Notes: a model not told the origin generated them from the letters alone. A DNA stretch of 64,000 nucleotides from Mucilaginibacter sp. (GCF_025359345.1 NZ_JANYGQ010000017.1:186001-250000); one strand, 5' to 3'. Positions 43,673-53,135 are shown, counted from the stretch's first letter. Numbers and translations are program-made.

Positions 43673-43720
43673 TATAATCAGTGAAATCGATGTAATCATT
43701 CTCCAATCGGTGTAATCAAA
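43673..43720. repeat. Direct word repeat (TGTAATCA) between convergent genes
   Basis: AATCGATGTAATCA and AATCGGTGTAATCA occur in direct repeat with a related third copy before them. 43684-43710 matches the reverse complement of the first 27 bases of the window at 23 of 27 positions. Confidence 0.65.
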
Positions 43721-44426
43721 AAATTCGCTGGCTTATCACCCCCATAAACTTATCCTTAAACTTTTCGCTGATGGGTATTTGCTTGGCGGCTATATAAATG
43801 TGGTTGTCCTGTATCTTTATGATTTGCTTGGTATTTACAATGTAGGAATTATGCACCCTTACAAACGGCGGGTTTAATTGTTCTTCGATCTCTTTCAGGC
43901 GCCGGTAAATCAAAAGTTGCTCGTTAGGGGTTACGAGGCGCACATACTCTTTTTCGCCCTCAAAATATTGTATATCCTCCATTAATATCTTCCGCAGCAC
44001 CTTGCCCGACTTCACAAAAAAGTATTCGCTGCCACCCGCAGGTTGTACGCTGTGGCTCGCCGCATGGAAAGTAAAATAGCCCTCAATTTTGTGCATCGCC
44101 TCTAAAAAACGTTTTAAGGTGATGGGCTTTAACAAGTAATCAATAGTTTGAAAGGTGTAGCTTTCAGCTGCATATTCGGAGTAGGCGGTAGTAAAAACTA
44201 TCTTTGTATCTTTTGACAACAGCCCGGCCAGTTCCATCCCGCTTAGTTGGGGCATGTTGATATCCAGGAAAATAAAATCGGGCTTGTTTTCTTTTAAAAA
44301 TGCAATTGCTTCAAGTGCGTCATAACACTTGCCTAATAGTTGCCATTTGGTATTTTGGCCTATTAAAATCTCCAGCAGGTTTACTGCATTGGGCTCATCG
44401 TCAATAATTATGCAGCTTAAATTCAT
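43716..44426 (-). CDS. LytTR-family response regulator
   Basis: A 236-residue regulator: receiver domain (Asp near 54 in FIFLDINMPQL, Lys near 105 in DYLLKPITL), then a LytTR DNA-binding domain (about 135-232, VRVHNSYIVNTKQIIKI). It overlaps the sensor kinase gene by 4 bases. LytTR regulators of this type commonly control export and surface genes. Confidence 0.93.
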   Translation of the reverse strand: MNLSCIIIDDEPNAVNLLEILIGQNTKWQLLGKCYDALEAIAFLKENKPDFIFLDINMPQLSGMELAGLLSKDTKIVFTTAYSEYAAESYTFQTIDYLLKPITLKRFLEAMHKIEGYFTFHAASHSVQPAGGSEYFFVKSGKVLRKILMEDIQYFEGEKEYVRLVTPNEQLLIYRRLKEIEEQLNPPFVRVHNSYIVNTKQIIKIQDNHIYIAAKQIPISEKFKDKFMGVISQRIF

Positions 44427-45442
44427 GCTACGGGTACTTTTAAAAAGGCATTAAAATAATTGCCGGGACTGTTAATATTCAGTTCGAAATTTGTGCCATA
44501 CAGCAGGGTAAGCCTTTTGCGTAAGTTCTCGATACCGAATCCATTGGGCTCATTGGTGCCGGGTTTTTCGTGTACCTGGTTGCGGGTTTCAAAAAGCAGG
44601 TAACCATCCTTCTGTACCAGCGAAATGTCTATCTTATTTTTGCTGCTCGATTTATCAATCCCATGTTTAAAAATATTCTCCACAAAAGTCATGAACAGCA
44701 TGGGCGGTATGCGTAAATCGGCGTTGCAATCTTTAATAAAATTTAGCTCGATTTCGTGGCGGATCCGGATTTTTTCGAGCGCGATATAATTTTCCAAAAA
44801 CTGAACTTCGGTTGATAGTGAGACCTCTTCTTTTGGGCTTTCATCAACAAAATATCGCATTATATCTGAAAGTCGTTCAATAAGTTTTGCTGTACGTGGC
44901 GCCTCACGGTAAGCCTCATAGTAAATATTATTCAGGGTATTGAATAGGAAGTGCGGCTGTACCTGGCTTTTTAGTAAGTTAAGTTCGGCCTGGCTTTTTT
45001 GCGCCAGTATTTTTTCTGATTGCTGTTTTAATGCAAAATAGGCAATGGCAATCCTGAAGATAAAGCTAAGCAGGTAGGTTAAGAAGCCTGCTATCATAAA
45101 GTTGAAAATGGTGCCTTTTGTTATGGTCTCGGGCTTTACCGCAAAATATTTATTATAAAGAAATGTCATCAGGAAGCCCCTTGCCAGGCCTACCGACACT
45201 ACAAAAATTATAGCTAGTATAACGTAGGTTGTCTTTCGCCCGGTTTCATAAAATCGCGGGAAAAGAAATTTGATGTTGCCATAAATAATAATGGCATTAA
45301 ACACAACTATAAAAACCGACCAGGCGCCGGCCTGGTAAAGACCATCTTCGGGCAGGTACGAAAAAAATATAATTAACAAAACGGCAATCCAAATCAGCCA
45401 TTGAAGCTGTTTCAGCGTTGCGCCGGTACTCAGAAATTTCAT
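44423..45442 (-). CDS. LytS-type sensor histidine kinase
   Basis: A 339-residue membrane kinase. Four hydrophobic segments occupy about residues 12-145. The His_kinase domain contains the phosphoacceptor in QVQPHFLFNTLNNIYYEA near 160 and the ATPase domain has the N-box-type MTFVENIFKHGID near 250 and the glycine-rich GFGIENLRKRL near 305. It is upstream of and overlapping the LytTR regulator. It is divergent from the 45656 operon. Confidence 0.92.
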   Translation of the reverse strand: MKFLSTGATLKQLQWLIWIAVLLIIFFSYLPEDGLYQAGAWSVFIVVFNAIIIYGNIKFLFPRFYETGRKTTYVILAIIFVVSVGLARGFLMTFLYNKYFAVKPETITKGTIFNFMIAGFLTYLLSFIFRIAIAYFALKQQSEKILAQKSQAELNLLKSQVQPHFLFNTLNNIYYEAYREAPRTAKLIERLSDIMRYFVDESPKEEVSLSTEVQFLENYIALEKIRIRHEIELNFIKDCNADLRIPPMLFMTFVENIFKHGIDKSSSKNKIDISLVQKDGYLLFETRNQVHEKPGTNEPNGFGIENLRKRLTLLYGTNFELNINSPGNYFNAFLKVPVA

Positions 45443-45550
45443 ATTTTAAATGTACAAAGGTTTTTTGTTACGGCACCGGGTTTTCAATAATTCACCTTAT
45501 ATATTCAATAAACGCAGGGATAAAGTAAATGCGGTCGGTTGATGTTTTAA

Positions 45551-45595
45551 GGCAAATCATTTAAAATAAAAGCCATAAGGTTTAAATGATTTGCC
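45551..45595. promoter_or_regulatory. Perfect 15-bp inverted repeat in a divergent promoter gap
   Basis: GGCAAATCATTTAAA (45551-45565) and TTTAAATGATTTGCC (45581-45595) with a 15-nt spacer, between the kinase gene and the DUF2911 gene. It could be an operator or one of the genome's intergenic repeats. Confidence 0.55.
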
Positions 45596-45655
45596 GGGCA
45601 ATCTGATAAAAACCAGCTTTATTGAAAATTCTGTTCAATACTTAAATCCTTCGAT

Positions 45656-46774
45656 ATGAAAAAGCTAATTTATGCGGGTATCATCACGGCATGTATCCAA
45701 TTAGGCTTTGCCGGTATGGCAAAAGCGCAACTTACCTCGCTTCCCGACGGGGATAACAAACGGGCATCTGTCAGTGAGCAAATAGGCCTTGCCGATGTTA
45801 CTATTCGCTACAGCCGCCCAGCGGTAAAGAAACGGGATGGCCACATTTGGGGCGAACTTGTTCCGCCGGGATATGTTGACCAGGGCTTTGGTCCGTCGAA
45901 AAGTGCACCATGGCGCGCCGGAGCTAATGAAAGCACCACTATTGATTTTTCGAGCGATGTAAAAATAGAAGGTCAGCCCCTGGGTGCTGGAAAGTATGGC
46001 TTTTTTGTAGCTTATGGCGCTGACGAATGCACGTTGATCTTCTCGAAAAACACTTCGTCGTGGGGTAGTTTCTTTTATAAGGCCGATGAGGACGTATTGC
46101 GTGTAAAAGTTAAACCGGTACCTGCCGATAAAAGCGTTGAACGGCTCAAATACGAATTTGCGGATGAAGCCCCGGCCAGAGCGACGGTACAGCTCCAATG
46201 GGAAAAATTGGTCATTCCCTTTAAAATAGAAGTAGATGCCATGAAGAACCAGGTAGCGATGTTCAGGGATGAACTGCGCTCCGAAAAAGGGTTTAACTGG
46301 GAAAGCTGGAACCAGGCTGCATTATACTGTGCACAAAATAAAACCAATCTTGAAGAAGCTTTAATGTGGGCCGATACAGCCACCAGCCGGATTTTTGGCG
46401 GCGACCAAAGCTTCCAGGCCTGGACCACCAAAGTTGCCGTATTGCAGGCACTTGGCCGCAACAGCGAAGCCGACGAGGTTATGAAAAAAGCCCTGCCGCT
46501 TGGCAGCGAAACTGATTTGTACCGTTATGCCCGGAGCCTATCAGCTGAGAAGAAAGCAAAAGAAGCGTTTGCTGTTTACAAAATGAACTATGATAAACAC
46601 CCGGATACCTTTTTCACAAACGCAGGTTTGGGCCGTGGTTACTCGGGCATTGGCGACTATAAAAAGGCGATAACCTATATAGAAAAAGCACAGGCACAGG
46701 CGCCAGGCAAGCCCGCCAAAGACAATATGGGAAAACAAATTAAAACCCTGCAGGACGGCAAGGATATTAATTAA
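45656..46774 (+). CDS. DUF2911 protein with TPR domain
   Basis: A 372-residue exported protein (signal peptide ending near MAKAQL). The DUF2911 domain spans about 25-190: IRYSRPAVKKRDGHIWGELV, PWRAGANESTTIDFSSDV, GQPLGAGKYGFFVAY. The C-terminal half has TPR-like helices (LGRGYSGIGDYKKAITYIEK). DUF2911 has no known activity. First gene of a tandem three-gene group. Confidence 0.88.
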   Translation: MKKLIYAGIITACIQLGFAGMAKAQLTSLPDGDNKRASVSEQIGLADVTIRYSRPAVKKRDGHIWGELVPPGYVDQGFGPSKSAPWRAGANESTTIDFSSDVKIEGQPLGAGKYGFFVAYGADECTLIFSKNTSSWGSFFYKADEDVLRVKVKPVPADKSVERLKYEFADEAPARATVQLQWEKLVIPFKIEVDAMKNQVAMFRDELRSEKGFNWESWNQAALYCAQNKTNLEEALMWADTATSRIFGGDQSFQAWTTKVAVLQALGRNSEADEVMKKALPLGSETDLYRYARSLSAEKKAKEAFAVYKMNYDKHPDTFFTNAGLGRGYSGIGDYKKAITYIEKAQAQAPGKPAKDNMGKQIKTLQDGKDIN

Positions 46775-46801
46775 AACTGTTCATCTATCAATTATACCAT
46801 A

Positions 46802-47773
46802 ATGCATTATTTACACTGGTTGGTAAAGGCGGTTGTGCTGGGCATAATCATCACCTGGTGCGCTGTTTTATCGGCCTTTAGCCAAAATATACAGGCTGAT
46901 ATTATTGATACCGCCGCCAATCCGCATTTATTTGCGGATGGCGTGGTTTCATCTCCCTATACCGAATGGGCCACTTCTTTTACACCGGATGGCAAAACGG
47001 TTTACTTTTCGCGCGGCGCAGTTTATTGGACAATATGCTCGTCTAAGATGATAAACGGTGCCTGGGCAAGGCCAACGGTAGTAAACATATCAGGCCGCTG
47101 GCGCGATACCGACCCTTTTATAACCCCTGATGGCAAACGAATGTTTTTTATTTCGAACCGCCCGCCCGAGGGCATGCCGCAAAATAAACCGCAGCCTAAT
47201 TTTCACGTTTGGTATGCGGAGCGTTTGGCCGGCGATGAGTGGGGCGTGCCGCACTACCTGGATACTGCCATCAATAGCAAAATGGCCAGCAATTACGGCA
47301 TATCGGTAAACCGGGCGGGCGACCTTTATTTTTGTTCGCGCGATAGGGAAGGCCATGCAGGGATGTCGAGCTATTGTGCTAAGTGGTTAGGCGACCATTT
47401 CGACAAACCAAAACTGCTTGCCCTGCGCGACAAAGAAGAGGTACAGGACCCGTTCATAGCACCCGACGGGCGTTACATCTTATTTGAAAGCGGGCCGGAT
47501 TTATACATCTGCTATAAAAATGGCGATGGCTGGTCGCCGGCCGAAAACCTGGGGCCAAAGGTCAATAATGGCGATTCCAATTCATCGCCATGCATATCGC
47601 CGGATGGAAAGATGCTGTACTATTCGAGTTCGCGTATCAGGGGTTTTTACAAACGAGACCCGATAAACCATGCGTTGAACTATAATGAGCTCGAAAAAGA
47701 AATGAATAGCGATTTTAATAACCAGCCTAACATATTGATGGTGCCAGTTAATATAAAAAAGGCATCAGGCTAA
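46802..47773 (+). CDS. PD40/WD40-like beta-propeller protein
   Basis: A 323-residue exported protein with a hydrophobic N-terminal signal (ITWCAVLSAFS). Propeller repeats with the TolB-type pattern are visible: FTPDGKTVYFSRG, ITPDGKRMFFISNR, IAPDGRYILFESG, ISPDGKMLYYSSSR. Similar proteins bind glycans or scaffold complexes at the outer membrane; no enzymatic site is seen. It is 27 bases downstream of the DUF2911 gene. Confidence 0.85.
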   Translation: MHYLHWLVKAVVLGIIITWCAVLSAFSQNIQADIIDTAANPHLFADGVVSSPYTEWATSFTPDGKTVYFSRGAVYWTICSSKMINGAWARPTVVNISGRWRDTDPFITPDGKRMFFISNRPPEGMPQNKPQPNFHVWYAERLAGDEWGVPHYLDTAINSKMASNYGISVNRAGDLYFCSRDREGHAGMSSYCAKWLGDHFDKPKLLALRDKEEVQDPFIAPDGRYILFESGPDLYICYKNGDGWSPAENLGPKVNNGDSNSSPCISPDGKMLYYSSSRIRGFYKRDPINHALNYNELEKEMNSDFNNQPNILMVPVNIKKASG

Positions 47774-47787
47774 AAAAGATAAAATTT

Positions 47788-48576
47788 ATGAAAAAGATTA
47801 TTTACATCATTACACTTATAATATCCTTCGTTGCAAGCCAGGCCTATGGGCAGGTAGACACTATCCGACTTAAAGACAAACGCCTGCTTACTTCGTCTTT
47901 AAAGCCGGCATTAAACCAGTACCTGGTATATTTCCAGGCGCCGAAGGATAAAAAGAAGCTTGGCTTGTCGTTTTGGCTGCGCGACATAAAAACTACCACC
48001 ATTAACGGCGAAAAAGTTTTTACCATAAGCCAGCACTGGTATGGCAGCGACACCAATAGCTACCGCGTGGTTTATTCGATTAATAAACAAGCTGATTTTG
48101 CACCGGTTTATCATTCAGAAACTTTGCAAAACAAAATAAATGCCTACAACTGGGGCCCTGATAAGATTACAGGCGCCGACACCGTGGCCAACAACACCAG
48201 GAAGGGGTTTGCGCTCGATTTTAAACTGCCAAACTTTAACTGGAATTTAGACATCGAGACGTTTGAAATGCTCCCGCTGGCAGCAGGCAAAACCTTCGCT
48301 ATTAACTTTTATGATGCGGGGCTGAGTCCGCCGGAATGGGTGCTTTATAAGGTAATCGGCAGCGAAATAATATCAACCTTAAACAGCGAAAAAATTGATT
48401 GCTGGAAACTGTTTACCGAAGGCGAATACAAAGGCAACAAATACTCAGAAACCTATTGGATCAGCAAAAAAGACCACGAGTTTTTAAAGGAACAGGACAG
48501 CTTTAATGGAGGCTACCGGTATAAAATAAAAATGATAGGCGCCTCGCCCGACCTGGTGCAGGTGTTTTCGAAATAA
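47788..48576 (+). CDS. Exported hypothetical protein, DUF3108-like
   Basis: A 262-residue protein with a signal peptide (MKKIIYIITLIISFVASQ). The mature part is predicted to be all-beta, with SQHWYGSDTNSYRVVYS near 84 and EWVLYKVIGSE near 190, resembling lipid-binding LolA/DUF3108-type barrels. No catalytic residues recognised. Spaced 14 bases from the propeller gene, so it is probably the third gene of one operon. Confidence 0.7.
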   Translation: MKKIIYIITLIISFVASQAYGQVDTIRLKDKRLLTSSLKPALNQYLVYFQAPKDKKKLGLSFWLRDIKTTTINGEKVFTISQHWYGSDTNSYRVVYSINKQADFAPVYHSETLQNKINAYNWGPDKITGADTVANNTRKGFALDFKLPNFNWNLDIETFEMLPLAAGKTFAINFYDAGLSPPEWVLYKVIGSEIISTLNSEKIDCWKLFTEGEYKGNKYSETYWISKKDHEFLKEQDSFNGGYRYKIKMIGASPDLVQVFSK

Positions 48577-48600
48577 AAACCAATAATCAACCAATTGTAC

Positions 48601-48639
48601 CAGCCTGTCGCAGATAATGCGGCCGGCTGTTTTTTTTAT
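48601..48639 (+). terminator. Intrinsic terminator after the three-gene operon
   Basis: 11-bp imperfect stem CAGCCTGTCGC / GCGGCCGGCTG with one mismatch and one G-U pair and a 7-nt loop, followed by eight T. Confidence 0.85.
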
Positions 48640-48731
48640 ATCTTTATTAAAATTAAAAGGGACGACCTAAACATTGCTTCAATTCCCGGTTGCGAACATT
48701 GCCGAACTATAAACTTTAAAAGCGTTGTACT

Positions 48732-49493
48732 ATGGATATGATTAAGGATTTGAGGCTGGCTGTTTTAATTGATGCAGACAATGTGCCGTATGCCAACGTG
48801 AAGCAGATGTTTGAAGAGATTGCCAAATACGGTACGCCAACTTTTAAAAGGATTTATGCCGACTGGACAAAGCCAACGGTTTCCGGCTGGAAAACGGTAC
48901 TGCTTGAAAATGCCATAACACCTATACAACAATACAGTTACTCAACCGGCAAAAATTCAAGCGATAGCGCCATGATTATTGATGCCATGGATATTTTATA
49001 TTCGGGCAAGGTGGATGGTTTTTGCATTGTATCAAGCGATAGCGACTTTACCCGGCTGGCCATACGCTTGCGCGAAGCCGGGATGAAGGTAATAGGGATA
49101 GGCGAAAAGAAAACCCTTATCCCCTTTATTACGGCCTGCGACAAGTTTATTTATATAGAGATTTTAAAAGCTGAGGAAGCCGCGCCTGAGGAGGGCCGGA
49201 AAGTCAGGTCGGGTAAAAAGCGGTCGTTGCCTAAGGCGGCGCCGATAGATAAAGTTGACCATGAGCTGGTAAAGCTTGTGAAAGACAGCATAAGCGACCT
49301 GGGCGACGAAAATGGATGGGCTTACCTTGGTAACCTGGGCACTCAGATATTGAAAAAGAAGCCCGACTTCGATTCCCGGAATTACGGTTATCCGAAAATG
49401 CTGCCGTTGATAAAGAGTTTAAATAAATTTGAGTTTGATGAACGGGAATCGGGCAAGGGGAATATAAAACACGTATATGTTAAAATAAAGTGA
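48732..49493 (+). CDS. NYN-domain RNase-like protein with LOTUS domain
   Basis: A 253-residue protein. The N-terminal NYN/PIN-like domain (about 1-150) has acidic residues expected for metal binding: LIDADNVPYANVK near 12, GKNSSDSAMIIDAMDILYSG near 70 and SSDSDFTRLAIRLREAG near 98. The C-terminal about 75 residues form an OST-HTH/LOTUS domain (GWAYLGNLGTQILKKKP), an RNA-binding fold. Family LabA/COG1432. It ends in a GTGA overlap with the next gene. Confidence 0.88.
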   Translation: MDMIKDLRLAVLIDADNVPYANVKQMFEEIAKYGTPTFKRIYADWTKPTVSGWKTVLLENAITPIQQYSYSTGKNSSDSAMIIDAMDILYSGKVDGFCIVSSDSDFTRLAIRLREAGMKVIGIGEKKTLIPFITACDKFIYIEILKAEEAAPEEGRKVRSGKKRSLPKAAPIDKVDHELVKLVKDSISDLGDENGWAYLGNLGTQILKKKPDFDSRNYGYPKMLPLIKSLNKFEFDERESGKGNIKHVYVKIK

Positions 49494-52342
49494 CCTTAAT
49501 AACCTTATCATTTCGGCAATTAAAATTTGGCGCAGGCTGCCTCCTGTTTTTGTTATGGGTTAAACCCGTATGGGCACAGGTTGTCACTAAAACAGATATG
49601 GTTAAGCTTACTGCTGCAGCAGATTCATTCAGGAACCGGAGTGCAGTGGAAAAGCTTCATTGCCAGTTTGATAAACCTTATTATGCCGTGGGTGACACCA
49701 TTTGGTTTAAGGCCTACCTGCTTAACGCCGCTTACCTTACGCCCTCAGTAAAAAGCGGAATCATGTACGTGGAACTCGTTAATGACAGCAATAAGGTGGT
49801 GCAACGGCAGATGCTGCCGGTGGCCAACGGATTAAGTTGGGGAAACATAGGGCTTGATCCCAAAACGGTGGTTGAAGGCGGCTATACCTTCAGGGCATAT
49901 ACCAACTGGATGCGCAACTTTGGGGAAACCTATGTTTTTAAACAGAGAATCTATATCGCAAGCCCATCGGCAAATAATTGGCTGGTAAATACCCGTTTTA
50001 GTTTAACCAGGGAGGGTGGTATAGAAAAAGGAAAACTTAAACTGCAATTTAACCAGTTTAATAGCCGACCGGCGATTTTAAAAGATTTGGAATTAAATGT
50101 ACTTGATGGCCCAAAAACCTGGTATAAAAGCAAAGTGCAAACCAAGCTTGACGGAACTGTTGATGTTGATTTTACCCTTAAATCGCCGGTAAAAAAGCTG
50201 GCGTTAATAGCACAGGAAACCGGGACCGCTGATGATACTCACAAATTAATTATTCCTGTAAATATAAGCCGCCCCGAAAATATCGACCTACAGTTTATGC
50301 CCGAAGGTGGTGCGCTGGTAGCTGGTTTGCCCGCGCACGTAGGCTTTAAAGCAATTGGCGAAGATGGTAAAGCCGTGAATGTTGAAGGTGCTGTTTATGA
50401 CAGCCATCAACAGCAGATAGCTCAATTTAAAACGGTTCATAAAGGTATGGGGGCGTTTGATATGATGCCGGCCGCCGGCGAAGTTTATATCGCGAAAGTA
50501 ACGTTGCAAAATGGGGTGGTAAAAACATACAGCTTGCCTGTTGTGCAAAACTCTGGAACGACACTAAAAATAACGCAATCTGTGGCAGCAGATTCGTTGG
50601 TGGTGACCATTGCTGGTGCGCAAGTTAACGGCAGTTATTATTTGATCGGCCAGGCCAACGGCGTGGTTTGTTACGGAGCTATTGTAAACCTGGAGGGTAT
50701 CCCGGTAAAAAGTAAAATACCCACGGCCGGTTTCCCTACCGGTATCGCGCGCTTTACTTTGCTTAATGCAGCCCGCCAACCGCTTAACGAACGGATGATT
50801 TTCATAAATCATAATGATTTTTTGCGAATAGATGCAAAGCCGGACAAGCCTGGCTACGGCGCGCGGGATAGTATTGGTATGCAAATAAACATCACCGATA
50901 AGAATGGCCAACCGGTACAGGGAAGCTTTTCGATGGCGGTAACTGACGACTCGCAGGTTAAAATAGACAGTGCGGGTACCACCAGCATAATAAGCAATCT
51001 TTTGCTCACATCCGATTTAAAAGGTACAGTTGAAGAGCCGGGTTATTATTTTCGGCAAGATGCCGATGGTAGCATACAACAGCAGCTGGATAACCTGTTA
51101 TTAACCCAGGGTTGGGTGGGTTATAATTGGAGCAATATACTTGCCATGGCAAGGCAACCGGTATTTAATGCTGAAAAAGAATTTATAATAAATGGGCAGG
51201 TAACAAATGTGTTTAACAAGCCGGTAGTAAACTCGCATGTGTTGCTATTTTCAAAAAAGCCGCCTTTATTAATGGATTCTGTAACCAACAAAGGAGGCAG
51301 TTTCAGCTTCCGTAATATTATCCCATTGGACACGCCTTATTATATGTTACAAGCCCGGAACAAACGGGGCAAAAGTTTTAACATTGATTTAAAGGTTGAT
51401 GAATTTAAGCCGCCTTTGTTTGCCATGGTTTCGGAAACCGCAACCCCATGGTATGTAAACAGCGATACCATTACCATGAATTACATAAAGGGGAGCATTG
51501 CAAATAAAACGGCGAAAGACAACTACCAGGGTAGCGGCCATATTTTGAAGGAGGTAAAAATTACTGCGAAAAAATTTATTAAGGATTCACAAAACCTTAA
51601 TGGGCCGGGCAATGCGGATGTAGTGATAGATGAAAAAGAATTGGAAAAGGCCGGCAAGAAGACATTTTTGGATTTGCTGAAGGAAAGGGTGGAGGGGTTT
51701 CATGAGGGTGCCTTTTTGTTGATGGGCTCCCACAAAAGGGCTGAACATGACAACATGCTGTTTAACTTTGTAACTGACTTAAACAGGGGCAGCGACCCTA
51801 TCTGGTATTTTATACATGACAGGGCGATAAAGTTGATTATAGATGGAGTACCACTTTCAAAAGTGTACGCAATAACCGGATTTAGGGATATTAATGATTA
51901 TTTAACCACTCATTCGGCTGAGGATGTGAAAGGCATAGAGGTTAATATAACTTCAAAATACACCATGAAATATATCCCAATGGATGCCCCTGCCGATTTA
52001 AGTATGGCCGACGTAGCCTTTGTTGAAATTACGACCCGGGCAGGAAGCGGACCTGTAATGCCTTACACCCCCGGCACCTATTTATACAAACCTATGCCAT
52101 TTAGCTTGCCAAAGCAGTTTTATCAGCCAAAATATACAGTGAAAAATAAGGACACAGCCGCTAAAGACCTGCGGTCGACCATAGCCTGGTACCCTAACAT
52201 AATCACTGATAAAGATGGAAAGGCTTCTGTTTCATTCTATTCATCGGACAGGGCGGGAACGTACACTTTGATTTTAGAAGGTACAGACATTAATGGGAAC
52301 CTGGGTAGCTACCGGCGAAAAATAATCCTGTCAAAAAGATAG
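49490..52342 (+). CDS. Large secreted protein with MG2-like and plug-like domains
   Basis: A 950-residue exported protein that starts at GTG in a 4-base GTGA overlap with the NYN gene, then a hydrophobic signal (FGAGCLLFLLWVKPVWAQ). Residues about 55-160 (KLHCQFDKPYYAVGDTIWFK) match the MG2-type domain of bacterial alpha-2-macroglobulins. Later there is a carboxypeptidase-regulatory-like segment (INGQVTNVFNKPVVNSHV near 565) and a TonB-plug-like segment (VVIDEKELEKAGKKTFLDLL near 705). No TonB beta-barrel and no thioester motif are visible. It therefore looks like a periplasmic or surface scaffold rather than a receptor. Function unknown. Confidence 0.82.
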   Translation: MTLITLSFRQLKFGAGCLLFLLWVKPVWAQVVTKTDMVKLTAAADSFRNRSAVEKLHCQFDKPYYAVGDTIWFKAYLLNAAYLTPSVKSGIMYVELVNDSNKVVQRQMLPVANGLSWGNIGLDPKTVVEGGYTFRAYTNWMRNFGETYVFKQRIYIASPSANNWLVNTRFSLTREGGIEKGKLKLQFNQFNSRPAILKDLELNVLDGPKTWYKSKVQTKLDGTVDVDFTLKSPVKKLALIAQETGTADDTHKLIIPVNISRPENIDLQFMPEGGALVAGLPAHVGFKAIGEDGKAVNVEGAVYDSHQQQIAQFKTVHKGMGAFDMMPAAGEVYIAKVTLQNGVVKTYSLPVVQNSGTTLKITQSVAADSLVVTIAGAQVNGSYYLIGQANGVVCYGAIVNLEGIPVKSKIPTAGFPTGIARFTLLNAARQPLNERMIFINHNDFLRIDAKPDKPGYGARDSIGMQINITDKNGQPVQGSFSMAVTDDSQVKIDSAGTTSIISNLLLTSDLKGTVEEPGYYFRQDADGSIQQQLDNLLLTQGWVGYNWSNILAMARQPVFNAEKEFIINGQVTNVFNKPVVNSHVLLFSKKPPLLMDSVTNKGGSFSFRNIIPLDTPYYMLQARNKRGKSFNIDLKVDEFKPPLFAMVSETATPWYVNSDTITMNYIKGSIANKTAKDNYQGSGHILKEVKITAKKFIKDSQNLNGPGNADVVIDEKELEKAGKKTFLDLLKERVEGFHEGAFLLMGSHKRAEHDNMLFNFVTDLNRGSDPIWYFIHDRAIKLIIDGVPLSKVYAITGFRDINDYLTTHSAEDVKGIEVNITSKYTMKYIPMDAPADLSMADVAFVEITTRAGSGPVMPYTPGTYLYKPMPFSLPKQFYQPKYTVKNKDTAAKDLRSTIAWYPNIITDKDGKASVSFYSSDRAGTYTLILEGTDINGNLGSYRRKIILSKR

Positions 52343-52350
52343 TACGGACT

Positions 52351-53013
52351 TTAAACCGTCAGGATTTTTTGAGCAGCGTCGTCATCTAAAAACCTGCGCG
52401 TTAAACGGTAACAGATATAAACAATACCCGGTGAAGCTAAAATATCGATAGTGTAATGGATATGTTGCACCACTAATAAACCAGCAACAATTATAGTAGC
52501 AAAAAAACCAATTATTTTATCGTTACGTTTTTGAAGGCACAAAAATATTAACGTAAGTGTAGCTATGTGGCCCGAAAAAAAGAGATCCTTGGTGATGAGC
52601 GCCTGCCCATAAAAAACGCCTGTAAGAGGATCTGTAAGCGGAATTAATCCAATCGGGTGTTCAAGGGGCACTATACTTATGGCAATAAAACGAGCGATGG
52701 TTATCGGGATGAGCGCCCAGCAATAAATTATGTAAATTTGTGGCTTGTGAGCCGCCCTTATCATAGTTAATAATACCATGCCCCATATAATCGCGAAAAT
52801 TGCAACTGATACGTTGTGCGGAGGTACCGCTGCTAAAACAGGGTCGTTAATAAGCGTACCTTGTCTTTTCTCGATATGTCCGAAAAACAATGGCATAGTA
52901 AAAACTACCGACAGCATAATAACCGTGCCGACAATAATCTGCCTGCGTTTTAGGGTTTGTTTCCAGGTGTTACTCCAAACGTTTTTTATTGCCGTTACTG
53001 ACATAGGGGGCAC
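52351..53013 (-). CDS. PAP2_C/sphingomyelin-synthase-like membrane protein
   Basis: A 220-residue protein with about six hydrophobic helices. Two motifs match the PAP2_C catalytic pair: SGHIATLTL (His149) and HIHYTIDI (His186, Asp190), which mirror the His-His-Asp triad of eukaryotic sphingomyelin synthases and lipid phosphatases. Sphingobacteriia make sphingolipids, so transfer of a head group or dephosphorylation of a sphingolipid or ceramide phosphate is plausible. Substrate is not shown. Single gene, tail to tail with the 950-residue gene. Confidence 0.82.
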   Translation of the reverse strand: MPPMSVTAIKNVWSNTWKQTLKRRQIIVGTVIMLSVVFTMPLFFGHIEKRQGTLINDPVLAAVPPHNVSVAIFAIIWGMVLLTMIRAAHKPQIYIIYCWALIPITIARFIAISIVPLEHPIGLIPLTDPLTGVFYGQALITKDLFFSGHIATLTLIFLCLQKRNDKIIGFFATIIVAGLLVVQHIHYTIDILASPGIVYICYRLTRRFLDDDAAQKILTV

Positions 53014-53111
53014 ATAGCTTAAATTAGCGTTGGCAAAAGTAGTAATTGCTAAACTATTTGAAAACCTTAAAATAATATTAAATTAACATGACTAATTTTT
53101 AATAAAAACAG

Positions 53112-53128
53112 ATGCAATGGCGTTGCAT
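53112..53128. promoter_or_regulatory. Fur/Zur-type palindrome before the MerC gene
   Basis: Perfect 6-bp palindrome ATGCAA-N5-TTGCAT. A TATATTTG -7 element follows at 53136-53143, so the box covers the -33 to -15 region, where a repressor would block RNA polymerase. A Fur-family gene lies 0.6 kb downstream. The same core occurs at 7920-7932. Confidence 0.6.
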
Positions 53129-53135
53129 TTATGTT

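Noticed and set aside
43673..43720. Intrinsic terminator between convergent genes
   Set aside because: The words are in direct orientation and form no stable stem.
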